From contig NZ_WACP01000006.1 of the NCBI RefSeq assembly GCF_008973665.1, positions 248,001 through 312,000 on the forward strand: 64,000 nucleotides of DNA, given 5' to 3'. Source of the stretch: Paenibacillus tengchongensis (GTDB lineage: Bacteria; Bacillota; Bacilli; Paenibacillales; Paenibacillaceae). The notes beneath the pieces were generated by a model. That model made no database searches. It saw only the letters and a program-made list of their open reading frames with translations, and was not told where the DNA came from. The translations under genes were made by a program, and so were the position numbers. This document shows, piece by piece, positions 17,449-28,986 of this stretch. Numbering within the stretch: position 1 is the stretch's first letter; each line of letters begins with the position of its first letter.

Positions 17449-18249
17449 CTATGCCTCTGCCTGTCCGCGACGGGCCAGGATTACAGCCCGATACGTCCCG
17501 TTGCTGACCGGGTTGTCTGCATAATCACCATATACCGTAAGCACTTTGAACCCGGCATCCTCCAGCCAGCCTTCCACCTGGACAAGCGTCGGAATATGCT
17601 TGCTCCAGGAACGCTCCGCTTCGTATCGCTCGCCGTTGATAAACTGCATTTCTGTCCGGCTTCTACCCGACACGACCTGTGAATCAGGATCGTATACCGA
17701 ATCCAGACCGGTCAGCCGTCCGTATGTGCCGAGGCTGTCCGTACCTTCGAACTGGACGCGCTCTCCTCGGCGGGTAAACGCGCTGACCGGATCGGCGAAC
17801 AGATTGAAATCGAGCAGCAGCATCCCGCCCGGTACGAGACAGGCTGCCGCTTTCCGCAGAAATAACCTCTGCGCCTCCCTGTAGTCCATCTCCGTCTCAA
17901 TGTTAATCATGATATTCCCTGCCAGAATGACCGCTTCAAATCCGCTGCCCCAATCGGCCTGAACGGCATCGGCCTGATAACAGGCCAGGTTGTCCAAAGT
18001 CTTGGCACGGGCACAGAGCCGCTTAAGCATCTCTTCGTCCGCATCAAACCCGGTTACCTGATGTCCTGCTTCAGCCAGCGGAACAGCAATCCGTCCCCCG
18101 CCGCAGCACACTTCCAGTACCTTCAGCCGCTGCCCGCCAAACGCCTTGAGGATGAACTCCACATCATCCGTCTGATTCTCCTGCTGCTCGTAAATTTCTG
18201 CGTACCAATGCTTCTTGTAATAAATTTGGTTATCGTAATCCCGGTTCAA
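17449..18249 (-). CDS. Class I SAM-dependent methyltransferase
   Basis: 266 aa. Motif I is seen as VLEVCCGGGRIAVPLA (about 44-59), then an acidic ribose-binding residue in TGFDADEEML, and LVPGGMLLLDFN at motif III. The Rossmann-fold enzyme transfers methyl from S-adenosylmethionine; the acceptor is not evident. The start is TTG at 18249 with GGAGGG six to seven bases upstream. It appears to be a single-gene unit. Confidence 0.85.
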   Translation of the reverse strand: MNRDYDNQIYYKKHWYAEIYEQQENQTDDVEFILKAFGGQRLKVLEVCCGGGRIAVPLAEAGHQVTGFDADEEMLKRLCARAKTLDNLACYQADAVQADWGSGFEAVILAGNIMINIETEMDYREAQRLFLRKAAACLVPGGMLLLDFNLFADPVSAFTRRGERVQFEGTDSLGTYGRLTGLDSVYDPDSQVVSGRSRTEMQFINGERYEAERSWSKHIPTLVQVEGWLEDAGFKVLTVYGDYADNPVSNGTYRAVILARRGQAEA

Positions 18250-18459
18250 CTTGTTCCCTCCATTTGTTCAGGAGGCTGACACGGATGGTTTGCCCCCTAT
18301 GCCGATAATAGCGCGGCCTCTCCGGCAGAGTTCCATTTCAGATATGTCATGGTGATCATCCTTTCAATTGTTAAAGATATGAGATGCCCTTCAACTGTAG
18401 CACGGACTGACAGAAAACTTCTTTACCGGCCTATGTCTTTGCGGATAAATAGGTTGGGC

Positions 18460-20016
18460 TCATTCCACCGGCACATTGCCGATTGTCACTGCCTCGGTAT
18501 ATTTCGCAGTGCTGTTCAGCCGCAAGCGCATGCTGGCGGCGCCGGTAACGCTCGGATTCAGCTTAACCGTAAGCACCTTGGAAGCAACGCCGCCGGCATT
18601 GGCCGTCAGGGCAAAGCTCGAACTGTAGCCGTAAGCGGACGGCCAGGAACCGTCGCTGTTCCGAACCTTGGCCACCTGTGTGCCCGATGAAGTGTAGACG
18701 CCCAGGCTGTAGCCGGAGGTCGTCTGGCCGGCCGCTAGACCGGTGACAATAACCTGCACGCTAAATTCATATTGGTTCGGCAGCGTAGTCTGATGAATGA
18801 AGGTAAACGGCCCCGGAGTCACCGCGGCGCCGTAGGAGCCGGTCTTGAAGGTGGACGGATCATACCACTTGTAGCCGCTTGCCGGTGCAGCCCAGGGCTC
18901 CGGCTGCGGTTCGGCGGAGCTGGCCGGCGTTTCCCAGCTGAAGAGGGCAGTGGCGGTATCCAGCGTCAGTCCGGAAACGGCGGATAGCGAGGTATAGCTC
19001 TCCTGGACGGCCAGCCAGTTGACCAGATTCAGCAGCAGCGTGGCATCATCTGCTTCTTCATAGCCGTCGTATGTCGTTTTGGTGCCACCGGTTTCTTCCC
19101 GCTTGTACTTCGGTGTGGCATCCTCAACGGGGGAGGAATCGCCGATGAAGCCCGCCTTTCCGGCGCCTACCTTGGCAATAGCCACATAAGGGCCTTCCGC
19201 TACTCCGCCGCCGTTATATACGCCCTGGTCCACGGCGTTGGCCCAGGCAGCCGACGTCGCAGGCAAATAGACAATTCCCTTTGCCTTCGCCGGGTTCGTA
19301 ATCGCCAGAGTCGAACCGGCATGCACAGCTACGGACGATACGCCGCTGGTAATGTTAAAGGTCTGCGCCGGGGTGACGACAGTATTAGCCGTAACATCCC
19401 CAATGGCATTGTAACGGAAGCGTACGCCAAAATTCGCCGCAAGCCAATCGGAGCTGGCCACACCGGACATTGCGCCGGAACCGGCCTCCTCGCTGCTCAT
19501 CCCCAGTGCCGGATTCGACCAGGCTCCCCGGCGGTAGCCGTTGAACACCTCCGAAGCGTCCCAGCGGTTCTTGTTCCGGTCGGCATTGTAATGGTCGCTG
19601 ATGAAGAAGAGACTGCCGCCGGACTGGACATAGCTCAGCAGCGCAGACTGCTCCGAGGTCTTGTACGGAATATTCGCTTCCGGAAGAATAAAGACGTCAT
19701 AGCCATTCAGATCAGCCAAAGTTATGGGTGTACTCTTGCGCAGCTCTTTAACATAATAGCCGGCGGAAGCCAGCCCGTTCGCGAAATCCGAGAAAGCACC
19801 GTCGATGACCCAATCCGCCGCCCCGGAGGTTTGCGCATGGGTGTTGTCGAACAGAATCTTCTTGCCGTTCGGGACAGACGGTGTGATGCTGGGCGCCGGA
19901 TCGGCCGGCCCCTCCGCACTGACCTGCGCCGGCGGTAATCCGATTGAGGTGATCAGCATTGCCGCAATCCCCAAGCTCCACCAGATTGTACGTAACGGAT
20001 ATGAGCGATAAGCCAT
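18460..20016 (-). CDS. Secreted protein with glutamine-amidotransferase-like fold domain
   Basis: 518 aa with a signal peptide (basic start, TIWWSLGIAAMLITSIGL, cleavage near VSA). Residues about 45-330 resemble the class-I-GATase-like fold: KKILFDNTHAQ, GYDVFILPEANIPY and GGSLFFISDHYNADRNKNR. The last 150 residues form a beta-rich module (GYKWYDPSTFKTGSYGA onward). Similar proteins are often labelled DNA-binding or endonuclease-like without proof. GGAGG lies seven bases before the ATG at 20016. The function is unknown; secretion is well supported. Confidence 0.7.
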   Translation of the reverse strand: MAYRSYPLRTIWWSLGIAAMLITSIGLPPAQVSAEGPADPAPSITPSVPNGKKILFDNTHAQTSGAADWVIDGAFSDFANGLASAGYYVKELRKSTPITLADLNGYDVFILPEANIPYKTSEQSALLSYVQSGGSLFFISDHYNADRNKNRWDASEVFNGYRRGAWSNPALGMSSEEAGSGAMSGVASSDWLAANFGVRFRYNAIGDVTANTVVTPAQTFNITSGVSSVAVHAGSTLAITNPAKAKGIVYLPATSAAWANAVDQGVYNGGGVAEGPYVAIAKVGAGKAGFIGDSSPVEDATPKYKREETGGTKTTYDGYEEADDATLLLNLVNWLAVQESYTSLSAVSGLTLDTATALFSWETPASSAEPQPEPWAAPASGYKWYDPSTFKTGSYGAAVTPGPFTFIHQTTLPNQYEFSVQVIVTGLAAGQTTSGYSLGVYTSSGTQVAKVRNSDGSWPSAYGYSSSFALTANAGGVASKVLTVKLNPSVTGAASMRLRLNSTAKYTEAVTIGNVPVE

Positions 20017-20183
20017 GTTCATTCCTCCACTCTTTCTATGAATTGGTCAGCTAAGCTGAGCAAAGAATAACACAGAAACATTTGGAAGAATATAGCGTTT
20101 TACTATTTTTTACTAGACGCTGATTTTTTTTATGCACGCATTACAATCCGGAAGGCAGAATGCCTATTATTTTACTTATTAAG

Positions 20184-21323
20184 CTATAAAGATGCGCCGC
20201 TTCCTATGATCCCCCGGATATATCCGGCCAGCTCCCGGGCCGTCTGCCGGTGTGCTTCCAGGCCCGGATGACTTCTGGCGCCCGCCGTCTCCGGTGTCAT
20301 ATCAGGAAGCTGGAACACCGTGACCTTCCTGTCGCCGGTTTCTTTAGTGTAAGCCTGAGCCGCCCGGCGGATCGCCGGCAGCATCGGAATGCCCAGCATG
20401 CCATAGGCCCAGATGATATGCGCCTTGCGGTTGTACTGTCTAAGCTGACGCAGAAACCGCACCGCTGCCTCTTCAAAGGCCGCCAGATCCTGTTCATGAA
20501 AGGAACCGTCCGCATTCAGCCGCTGCTTGTACGTCTTTCCGGTGGCTTCGTCCTTCCACCCCGGCGAATAGAAGGCTCCTCCGTCATTGGTTCCCAGATT
20601 GACCACCACCGCATCGGGCTGCCAGGCAGTAAAATCATTGTCCTTCTGAGCGCCCAAAGCTTCATTCTTCGCACCGGTGAGCAGACCGCACACCTTTCCG
20701 TAACCGCCAGGGATATTGCCGTGCGGATTATTGTCCCAGCTTGTCAGCACGCCCCAGCCGCTTTGCGAAATGACCCGGTAATCGGCGTCCAGAGCTTCCG
20801 CTGTCATAGCTGTATAATTATGTATCGCGCTGAACCACATCGGAATCCAATCCTCCTCGTGAACGGAGCCGATAGCCCCTTCACCGGAAGTGATGCTGTC
20901 GCCGATAAATTCGATTTTGTACGGCTTATCCCCCACCGGCTTGAATTCTCCGTCCGCCTTAACGGCGTGCAGCTGCAGTGAACATGCGGGATCGGCGCTC
21001 ATGGCCTGCACATCTTTGACAATGCGGATATTCTTCACTGCTGCCGGGTTCATCCCGCGGAAGATGCAGAGCCAGTACCTCCCCGCGGTCACCATAACTC
21101 TGCTTACGGGAGCTGAGTTTACCAGAATGCTGATCCAAGGCTCGTAAAGCTCATAATCCGCCTCTATCTCAACCCACAGTTCACTGCCGGTAACGTTCAT
21201 TTCAAGCGCACTTCCCGTCCAGAACAACGTCAAGGGATCCAGGCTGCCAGCCGTTCTGCCGTGAATCTTCAGCAGCTCAATCTCTGAGAGCGCATACGTC
21301 TGCAATTGCTGATTTAGCTCCAT
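20184..21323 (-). CDS. SGNH/GDSL esterase, CE2-like
   Basis: 379 aa. An N-terminal beta-jelly-roll (about 20-120) is followed by an SGNH hydrolase domain. The nucleophile is Ser at about 143 in FIGDSITSGEGA, oxyanion residues come from NLGTND, and His lies in SHPGLEAH near the end. Jelly roll plus SGNH is the layout of carbohydrate esterase family 2, which removes acetyl groups from hemicellulose sugars. There is no signal peptide, so it is probably cytoplasmic and acts on imported oligosaccharides together with the CE7 esterase nearby. Confidence 0.8.
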   Translation of the reverse strand: MELNQQLQTYALSEIELLKIHGRTAGSLDPLTLFWTGSALEMNVTGSELWVEIEADYELYEPWISILVNSAPVSRVMVTAGRYWLCIFRGMNPAAVKNIRIVKDVQAMSADPACSLQLHAVKADGEFKPVGDKPYKIEFIGDSITSGEGAIGSVHEEDWIPMWFSAIHNYTAMTAEALDADYRVISQSGWGVLTSWDNNPHGNIPGGYGKVCGLLTGAKNEALGAQKDNDFTAWQPDAVVVNLGTNDGGAFYSPGWKDEATGKTYKQRLNADGSFHEQDLAAFEEAAVRFLRQLRQYNRKAHIIWAYGMLGIPMLPAIRRAAQAYTKETGDRKVTVFQLPDMTPETAGARSHPGLEAHRQTARELAGYIRGIIGSGASL

Positions 21324-23333
<2,010 letters not shown>

Positions 23334-23379
23334 ACAGTGGTTTACCTTGAACACAGGTTCACCCTGTGCCCGCACAAAG

Positions 23380-23409
23380 ACGCGTTCCCCGCAAGCCGGG
23401 GAACGCGTT
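23380..23409. terminator. Bidirectional terminator between convergent genes
   Basis: ACGCGTTCCCCG and its partner GGGGAACGCGT form a stem of about 12 bp around CAAGC, placed between the protease (plus) and the SGNH gene (minus). T-tracts are modest. Confidence 0.7.
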
Positions 23410-23441
23410 CTGTCATATATACGCAGATATTGGCAGCTAAT

Positions 23442-25157
23442 CTACTCCGTATACCCGAACCCCAGGATCGTAAAGCATTTCTCCTCTTCTCCGGGCGTCA
23501 TGCGGATTTCGATCCGGTGCTCCCTGCGATCCCGGTGCTGAAACAGAATCAGCGGATTACAGTGGGTCCAGTTGTTCTCATGAGGATCAGCGGTACGGAC
23601 GAAATTGCCGTCTACATAAATATCCGCGCGCCCAAACTCCGGGCTGCCGGAATCCTTGTAGACCAGGATCAGATTACGGGCATTGATCGTCAAGCTGAAG
23701 CTTTCGCCGCCCGAGGCCGGGGTATGCATCCAGTTGTACGGAAATTGCGGAGTCCCGCCGGGTTGATCGTCCCTTTCCACCATCTGTAGCTCCCGATCCG
23801 TCTCCGTGAAGCCGCCCGCTTCAATACTAGCCCGGCCGGTATTGTCCCGCCGGTCCAGCAGACGGATACCAGCATAGTCATTGCCGATTACCGGCTCCAG
23901 GTCCAGCCGGATATCATGTTCGTCCAGCGGCCCTTTGGCGGCTTCGGCGAACAGGTGAACCAAGCAGTCCGCCATGACCCGGTGGCCGTCCGTCGTCGGG
24001 TGATAGCTGTCGTAGAAGAATTGTCTTTTGGAAATGACGTTACCCTCCGCTTTCGATAACCGGAACTGCTCCGTGACGGCGTCTTTGACGCTGACCATCG
24101 GCAGGTCGTAATGAAAGCCTACAGGAGACAGCCGGTCCTGCAGATTCCAGTCGTTAACGAACACGCTGAACAGCAGAATTACCGCGGGACGGTTGGAGGC
24201 CGACAATATTTTCCGGCACAGGCTCTCGTAACAATTCCCCTTGGTCTCATCCCCTTCGTCATTGACTGCGAATTCAACGACCACGATATCGGGCATGATG
24301 GCGCCGTCCCGCGTAACATCCCGCTCATAGCGGATCACACCAAGCTCCGATGGGGTTCCGCCGACTCCCGCTTTCACGAACCGGATATGGCCCCGGCCCT
24401 CCGGATCGAGCAATTCCTTAAGCCGCATATAGGACTGGTAAGCATAACAGCCCGTATGAATCGGTTTGGCTCCAGCCCCCTGGGTAATCGATCCGCCAAT
24501 ATAGGCAATAGTGGTCTGTTCGCCACGGGCTGCCTTGTCCAGCGCCAGCTTTAAACGGCGGTTGTTGCCGGCCTGCAGCAGTGACCTCGTAATCATTGTC
24601 TGATATTCCGCCGAGCCGAACGCCACCGGCGGCTCCATTTCGATGTCCGGAACCTCGTAACCATCGTTCAAATAGAAGATTACGCTTGCCCTGCCCAGCG
24701 CTCCCGGCTCGGCGAACTCAAATCCGAGCTTACCGGGAACATCGTCGTCATCCGACCACCGGATATCTGCCAGAGGAATCTGAACCTCTCTGCCGTCACC
24801 CGGACAGGTAATGCGGACCTGTGTTCCGGTTTCATACGTTGAAGTTCTTCCCCAGTTATGCCATACAAAGATTACAGGCTCCGCCGCCTTGACGCTGACT
24901 CCGATGCTGTGTACCAGCTTCCGCAGACCGCTGCAGCTTGTGAGCAGCTGCAAGATCACCTCATCGCTGACGCCGCCGGTGTATCTGGCTTTATCTGCAA
25001 GCCTGCCGTTATCAAGATAAACTTCCTGCGAAGGGCGGCCGCCGCTGCGGGCGGTGGCTTCAATATCGGCCTCATAAAGAAGGTAAACCCCGTTCCGCCG
25101 CTGCTCCGGGTCTTTGGGGGCGGCCGGACCTGCCGGCTCTGTTTGATTTTTTTTCAA
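23442..25157 (-). CDS. SGNH/GDSL hydrolase family protein, multi-domain
   Basis: About 571 aa, no signal peptide. A central SGNH domain carries the nucleophile block YIGGSITQGAG, an oxyanion segment VEFAVNDEGDET and catalytic Asp/His in YDSYHPTTDGH. It is flanked by beta-sandwich domains on both sides (an N-terminal part of about 180 residues; a C-terminal part ending FTILGFGYTE). Likely an esterase acting on acylated oligosaccharide. Start uncertain: TTG at 25157 has AGAAGG nine bases upstream; ATG at 25181 has none and would overlap the cre site. Expected to be glucose-repressed. Confidence 0.75.
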   Translation of the reverse strand: MKKNQTEPAGPAAPKDPEQRRNGVYLLYEADIEATARSGGRPSQEVYLDNGRLADKARYTGGVSDEVILQLLTSCSGLRKLVHSIGVSVKAAEPVIFVWHNWGRTSTYETGTQVRITCPGDGREVQIPLADIRWSDDDDVPGKLGFEFAEPGALGRASVIFYLNDGYEVPDIEMEPPVAFGSAEYQTMITRSLLQAGNNRRLKLALDKAARGEQTTIAYIGGSITQGAGAKPIHTGCYAYQSYMRLKELLDPEGRGHIRFVKAGVGGTPSELGVIRYERDVTRDGAIMPDIVVVEFAVNDEGDETKGNCYESLCRKILSASNRPAVILLFSVFVNDWNLQDRLSPVGFHYDLPMVSVKDAVTEQFRLSKAEGNVISKRQFFYDSYHPTTDGHRVMADCLVHLFAEAAKGPLDEHDIRLDLEPVIGNDYAGIRLLDRRDNTGRASIEAGGFTETDRELQMVERDDQPGGTPQFPYNWMHTPASGGESFSLTINARNLILVYKDSGSPEFGRADIYVDGNFVRTADPHENNWTHCNPLILFQHRDRREHRIEIRMTPGEEEKCFTILGFGYTE

Positions 25158-25180
25158 AGGAAATAACCTTCTTTCGCACA

Positions 25181-25195
25181 TGTATACGTTTCCAT
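25181..25195 (-). promoter_or_regulatory. cre site before SGNH hydrolase gene
   Basis: On the minus strand ATGGAAACGTATACA matches the full WTGNAANCGNWNNCW consensus. It lies downstream of the predicted promoter, a roadblock position. Confidence 0.7.
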
Positions 25196-25232
25196 TAACA
25201 AAAATTTGTGTATTGTCAACGGGATTCACTAT

Positions 25233-25241
25233 ATTGTAGCA
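25233..25241 (-). promoter_or_regulatory. Extended -10 promoter for SGNH hydrolase gene
   Basis: The minus strand reads TGCTACAAT, an extended -10. A separate TTGACA at 25219-25214 could serve as the -35 of an alternative start closer to the gene. Confidence 0.4.
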
Positions 25242-25417
25242 AACAGTATATGTACCTTATCAGATGTAAAGTAAAGCATTTACCCGAAAAATTGATGAGT
25301 CTAATCGGTTAAGGCCATCCCTTTACGGGAAGACCTTTTAATTGTATTGATCTTCTTTTGAATTCAACAGCCCTGAATACCACGGTATAGCTTCCGATTC
25401 CCTTCTTCCCATGCAGG

Positions 25418-26581
25418 CTATTGAATAAGTCTTGAGGCGTTTAGAAAGCGCATGACCTTTTGCTCGAATACATCTCTTTTCAACATACTTGAATGATCGA
25501 ATAGAGGTATACGTTCTTCTTGAAAAATGGCTAAATCTTCAGGTACTTCAAATCCTGTTACCCCTGAGTTGCCATAAAGCGGATGATTATTAATCCACTT
25601 TATTTTTTCAATATGGGGGACCCACGGATCATTAGGCGCAATTAAGTTATATACACGTTTCACTGATCCGGAATCAAAACAGCTTTTCCAATCAAAATGA
25701 GGACTAAGAATAGACCCTGTAAGTATGATATCGTTAAAAGTAACCGCCGGTTTAGAATTAGTTAGATGTAGATATGATGCCAAGACGAATGTACCGTAAC
25801 TATGGGCAATTACCGAAGGATTCATTCTATATCTAGTCTTTATTTCGTAAACCCAATCCCGGAACTGCTCAATAATTTTCTTACCATCTTTAAGAAGTGG
25901 TGACTTTACATTTCCATATCTGAAAGGGGCAAATATCCAATGGTCTGAGCTTACAATAGGAGCTAGCTCATAATTCCATTCCGCATAAGTATTCAGTCCA
26001 TGTATAGTAATCAGAAGCCCCTTCTTCTGATATCCGGTTATTATGTGTCTTGAAGTGTAAATAAGCATATCTTCAAGATGCGACTCTAGGTTGTAGAACT
26101 CATCATAATCATCATAATCTGTGATATCTTCCGAATCGTCAACCAGCACACCCACTAAACCAACTTCCATGTTGAAGCGATTCCTGGAAAATAAATTTAT
26201 CATTCTATATATATTTTCCTCATTATCTTCAGTAATAAAAATAGCATCAATTTTACAATTCGATACAATAAATGTTTCACTTTTGGATGGGATGCATTTT
26301 TCGTTAGGAACTATGATTATACAATCAATATCATCCGGATAAGGTTGATTTGTTATAAAGGATCCACCGAAAATGATCATCTTTGAGCCTCTCTGCGCTG
26401 CAAAATAGAGCATCTCTTCAAAAATATCCTTCATTTGCTCTCGTATAATCCCATCTAGTCGTTCTTCCCGGCCAGGTTTATTAACAGTAGCAACACAAAA
26501 TCTTTGATAAAATTCATTACTACTGCATTTATGCAAACCTTTCGGTAGATATCCATTCTTATTAAAGTCAGGTATAGGCAT
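25418..26581 (-). CDS. DUF6932-like nucleotidyltransferase domain fused to alpha/beta hydrolase
   Basis: 387 aa. The N-terminal half (IPDFNKNGYLPKGLHKCS, then FGGSFITNQ with PDDIDCIII at about 82-90) looks like the DUF6932 branch of nucleotidyltransferase-fold proteins: GGS plus DxD. The C-terminal half (about 185-387) is an alpha/beta hydrolase: ITIHGLN, nucleophile elbow AHSYGTF with Ser at about 261, and candidate triad partners Asp at about 318 (APNDPW) and His at about 363 (FDHSS). The gene is far more AT-rich than its surroundings, suggesting transfer. No partner gene is obvious. Its function is unknown; a toxin, effector or defence role is speculation. Confidence 0.75.
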   Translation of the reverse strand: MPIPDFNKNGYLPKGLHKCSSNEFYQRFCVATVNKPGREERLDGIIREQMKDIFEEMLYFAAQRGSKMIIFGGSFITNQPYPDDIDCIIIVPNEKCIPSKSETFIVSNCKIDAIFITEDNEENIYRMINLFSRNRFNMEVGLVGVLVDDSEDITDYDDYDEFYNLESHLEDMLIYTSRHIITGYQKKGLLITIHGLNTYAEWNYELAPIVSSDHWIFAPFRYGNVKSPLLKDGKKIIEQFRDWVYEIKTRYRMNPSVIAHSYGTFVLASYLHLTNSKPAVTFNDIILTGSILSPHFDWKSCFDSGSVKRVYNLIAPNDPWVPHIEKIKWINNHPLYGNSGVTGFEVPEDLAIFQEERIPLFDHSSMLKRDVFEQKVMRFLNASRLIQ

Positions 26582-26655
26582 TCATCCACCCCCCGCTATG
26601 TATGTTATCAAAAAAATTCATAGAACATTATATCCCATAAAATGACTTCGGAGGC

Positions 26656-26928
26656 TCATTTGTCTTTGTATTTATTCCTCAGCTCCTGCAGCGGCCCCAC
26701 ATAATCTTCAGCGATATCCCATAGAATCAGCAAAGTGCCCGCAATACAAAAGGCGATGGCAATGTAAGTCGGGGTTAATCCGTGGGTCTCTACAAGAGCT
26801 TGCCACATCTTCCCTTTTGCCGGCCAGCTGCCTATAGCGGGCAATTGTTCCACCGCCTGATTGTGCATACTAACATACAGCACCAGCCCGAACAGTAAAA
26901 AGGCGATGCCGCCGATCATTCTCTTCAT
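26656..26928 (-). CDS. Small two-helix membrane protein (90 aa)
   Basis: It has two hydrophobic helices (MIGGIAFLLFGLVLYVSM and YIAIAFCIAGTLLILWDI) joined by about 30 polar residues, with a charged tail ending YKDK. The start at 26928 has AAGGGGG nine bases upstream; ATG at 26937 is the alternative. It begins 14 bp after the upstream phosphotransferase stop on the same strand, so likely shares its transcript. No family recognised. Confidence 0.65.
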   Translation of the reverse strand: MKRMIGGIAFLLFGLVLYVSMHNQAVEQLPAIGSWPAKGKMWQALVETHGLTPTYIAIAFCIAGTLLILWDIAEDYVGPLQELRNKYKDK

Positions 26929-26942
26929 TCCGTTCATCCCCC

Positions 26943-27938
26943 TTATCCGGTTGCCTCCAGCAGTGCGCGGCAGGCCTCGATGGATTTCCACGCCAGCTCC
27001 TCGTCCTGCACCCCTTCATGCGCAAGCAGCTTCGCCGGAAAAAACAGTCCTTCCATCAGCGACCACCGCATATCCTCCATAAACTGCTCCCAAGGATAGG
27101 TTTGCACCAGTCCGGCGTGTAAAATATCATAATATTGCTGCAGGATTGCCATCGTCTGCGCTTCGCCATGATGAAAATCGTGCACGAAGAGCATCACAAG
27201 ATCCTCAGAACAAAGCCCGGTCCGCACCGCTTCCAGATCAATCAATACCGGCAATGCGCCGGGAACCGCAGGATACAATACATTGCAGGCGTTTAAATCC
27301 CCGTGAATGTATGCAGTATGATGTCTGGCGTGAATGCGGTCAATATGACGGCCGGCGTGCTCCTGCAGTCTGCGCAAACAGTGCTCGTACAGCGCATGCT
27401 CTTCCGCCCCCAGCCTGAAAGCACAATGCTGCCGGAAATACGCATAATCCCGTTCGAGATAATTCAGATGCTGCATATAGTTCCCGAGACTCCCCAGGTG
27501 CTCCGGCAGCGGCAAATCGGCCTGTCCCCAGCCGCAGGCATGAAATTCCGCGATCAGCCCCAGCAGATCAGTCAGCGCCCCGGCAGCAAGCGGTGCATTC
27601 CAGTCTGCAATATTGCGGTGGGTCGGCGCCAGGTCTTCCATCAGCAGTACACCTTCCTCAGCTGCAGCATCGAATGTATTATAAAATATTTTGGGGATAC
27701 GGACTTTTTTGCCGCTGAAGAACCGGTACATCGCATTCTCTACCGGCTCCGTCCGGGATGAGGTGGTCTTTTCCAGAAGGTGCAGCGATGCTCCACCTTC
27801 CATTAGCAGGTTAAAAGGCCGTAAAACCGCCCTCCCCCGGACTATAGCTTCTCCGCTGCGGATGCCCCCAAGGATTCCGTTGCTCTGCATTATATGTGTC
27901 CATTGCTTCTCTGTCAGTGACAGCTTAATTCCCTCCAT
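26943..27938 (-). CDS. Aminoglycoside-phosphotransferase-like kinase
   Basis: 331 aa with the APH/choline-kinase fold. The catalytic loop is YIHGDLNACNVLYP (Asp base, Asn metal ligand) and the metal-binding Asp is in PVLIDLEAVRTG. The N-lobe is reduced but includes LLMEDLAP at the hinge. Such proteins phosphorylate small hydroxylated compounds; drug resistance cannot be assumed. The ATG at 27938 lacks a clear ribosome site. The following two-helix membrane protein is probably cotranscribed. Confidence 0.8.
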   Translation of the reverse strand: MEGIKLSLTEKQWTHIMQSNGILGGIRSGEAIVRGRAVLRPFNLLMEGGASLHLLEKTTSSRTEPVENAMYRFFSGKKVRIPKIFYNTFDAAAEEGVLLMEDLAPTHRNIADWNAPLAAGALTDLLGLIAEFHACGWGQADLPLPEHLGSLGNYMQHLNYLERDYAYFRQHCAFRLGAEEHALYEHCLRRLQEHAGRHIDRIHARHHTAYIHGDLNACNVLYPAVPGALPVLIDLEAVRTGLCSEDLVMLFVHDFHHGEAQTMAILQQYYDILHAGLVQTYPWEQFMEDMRWSLMEGLFFPAKLLAHEGVQDEELAWKSIEACRALLEATG

Positions 27939-28037
27939 TTCATCATAACGCTTGCACGTGCTAAGACTAAATCTGAACAGGGACAGTCACCCATTCTCCG
28001 CCCGTGTCATACACAGATAGTAAAAGGGGGAGTCGGG

Positions 28038-28841
28038 GTGGGCAAGGCAGAGAACAAGTGGGCGATCTTTCTGGCGGCGATCTGCGCCCAGACCTATGCC
28101 CAGTACAGCAATGCGGACGGGGCGTTTGTGATTCCGCGCGGCTATACACAGACAGCAACCATTGAAGCCGTATCCATCGCCGGCGTTAAGGAGCGCTTCG
28201 GATTCATCCTTGAATCCGCCGAAGCCCTCATCGTCGCTTTCCGGGGGACCAGCTCGGCTACCGACTGGGTTTCCGACATGATCGCCTCCCAGAAGCGGTT
28301 CAAGTACATCAAGGAAGCTGTCCTCACCCACCGCGGGTTTACGAACATCTACAGCTCGGCCCGGCAAGGCATATTGTCCGCACTGCGGGAGCTGCCGGCC
28401 GGCAAGAGCCTCTACATCACGGGCCACAGCCTCGGGGCAGCCCTCGCAACGCTCTGTGCCGCAGATGTTGCGGCTAACACCGGCCACCTTCCGCCGTTTC
28501 TCTACACGTACGGCTCTCCCCGCGTCGGGGACCCCGACTTCGCAAAAGCCGCCGGAAGCTATGCCTCCGCCATCTTCCGCTATGCGAATCCGTTCGACAT
28601 TGTCGTACACGCACCGCCTACCGTCTACAAGCTGCCGAAGCGGGAGAAGAAATATGTTTACAGCCACGTGCGTCCGCTGTACTCCCTGCCCTTCCAGAAC
28701 GGCGCCATCGGCCTTAACCATATCATCAGCAGCTATTTCGCCGAGCTGTCCAAATTAGACCCGCAGTTTACGGAAGAATTACACTTAGCCAATCCGGGCT
28801 TCTGTCCGTCTCCCACAGCCCGCATTCTCCAGATATTGTAA
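28038..28841 (+). CDS. Class 3 lipase family protein
   Basis: 267 aa. An alpha/beta hydrolase of the lipase_3 family: VAFRGTSSATDW supplies the oxyanion strand, the nucleophile elbow is TGHSLGAALATL with Ser at about 131, Asp is likely in YANPFDIVVH, and His is near LNHIISSY. No signal peptide is seen, so secretion is not indicated. The GTG start at 28038 has AAGGGGGAG upstream. It runs convergent with the Bce-like transporter operon and shares the terminator region at 28891. Confidence 0.87.
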   Translation: MGKAENKWAIFLAAICAQTYAQYSNADGAFVIPRGYTQTATIEAVSIAGVKERFGFILESAEALIVAFRGTSSATDWVSDMIASQKRFKYIKEAVLTHRGFTNIYSSARQGILSALRELPAGKSLYITGHSLGAALATLCAADVAANTGHLPPFLYTYGSPRVGDPDFAKAAGSYASAIFRYANPFDIVVHAPPTVYKLPKREKKYVYSHVRPLYSLPFQNGAIGLNHIISSYFAELSKLDPQFTEELHLANPGFCPSPTARILQIL

Positions 28842-28883
28842 CTCGTCATTCTCCGATGGCATATGAGGGATAACACTCGGGAA

Positions 28884-28924
28884 TAAAAAAAACCGGCCGC
28901 AGCCGTCAAGACGGCGGGCCGGTT
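28884..28924 (-). terminator. Strong terminator of the Bce-like transporter operon
   Basis: AACCGGCC pairs with GGCCGGTT, with an inner GCCGT/ACGGC stem. The minus strand continues directly into seven to eight T residues (the A-run 28884-28892). It may also stop the lipase transcript. Confidence 0.9.
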
Positions 28925-28986
28925 CATTCCTTTGACGGGCGGCTGCCGAAGAGGGAGCCGCCCATAACACATAAGTATTTTTACCG

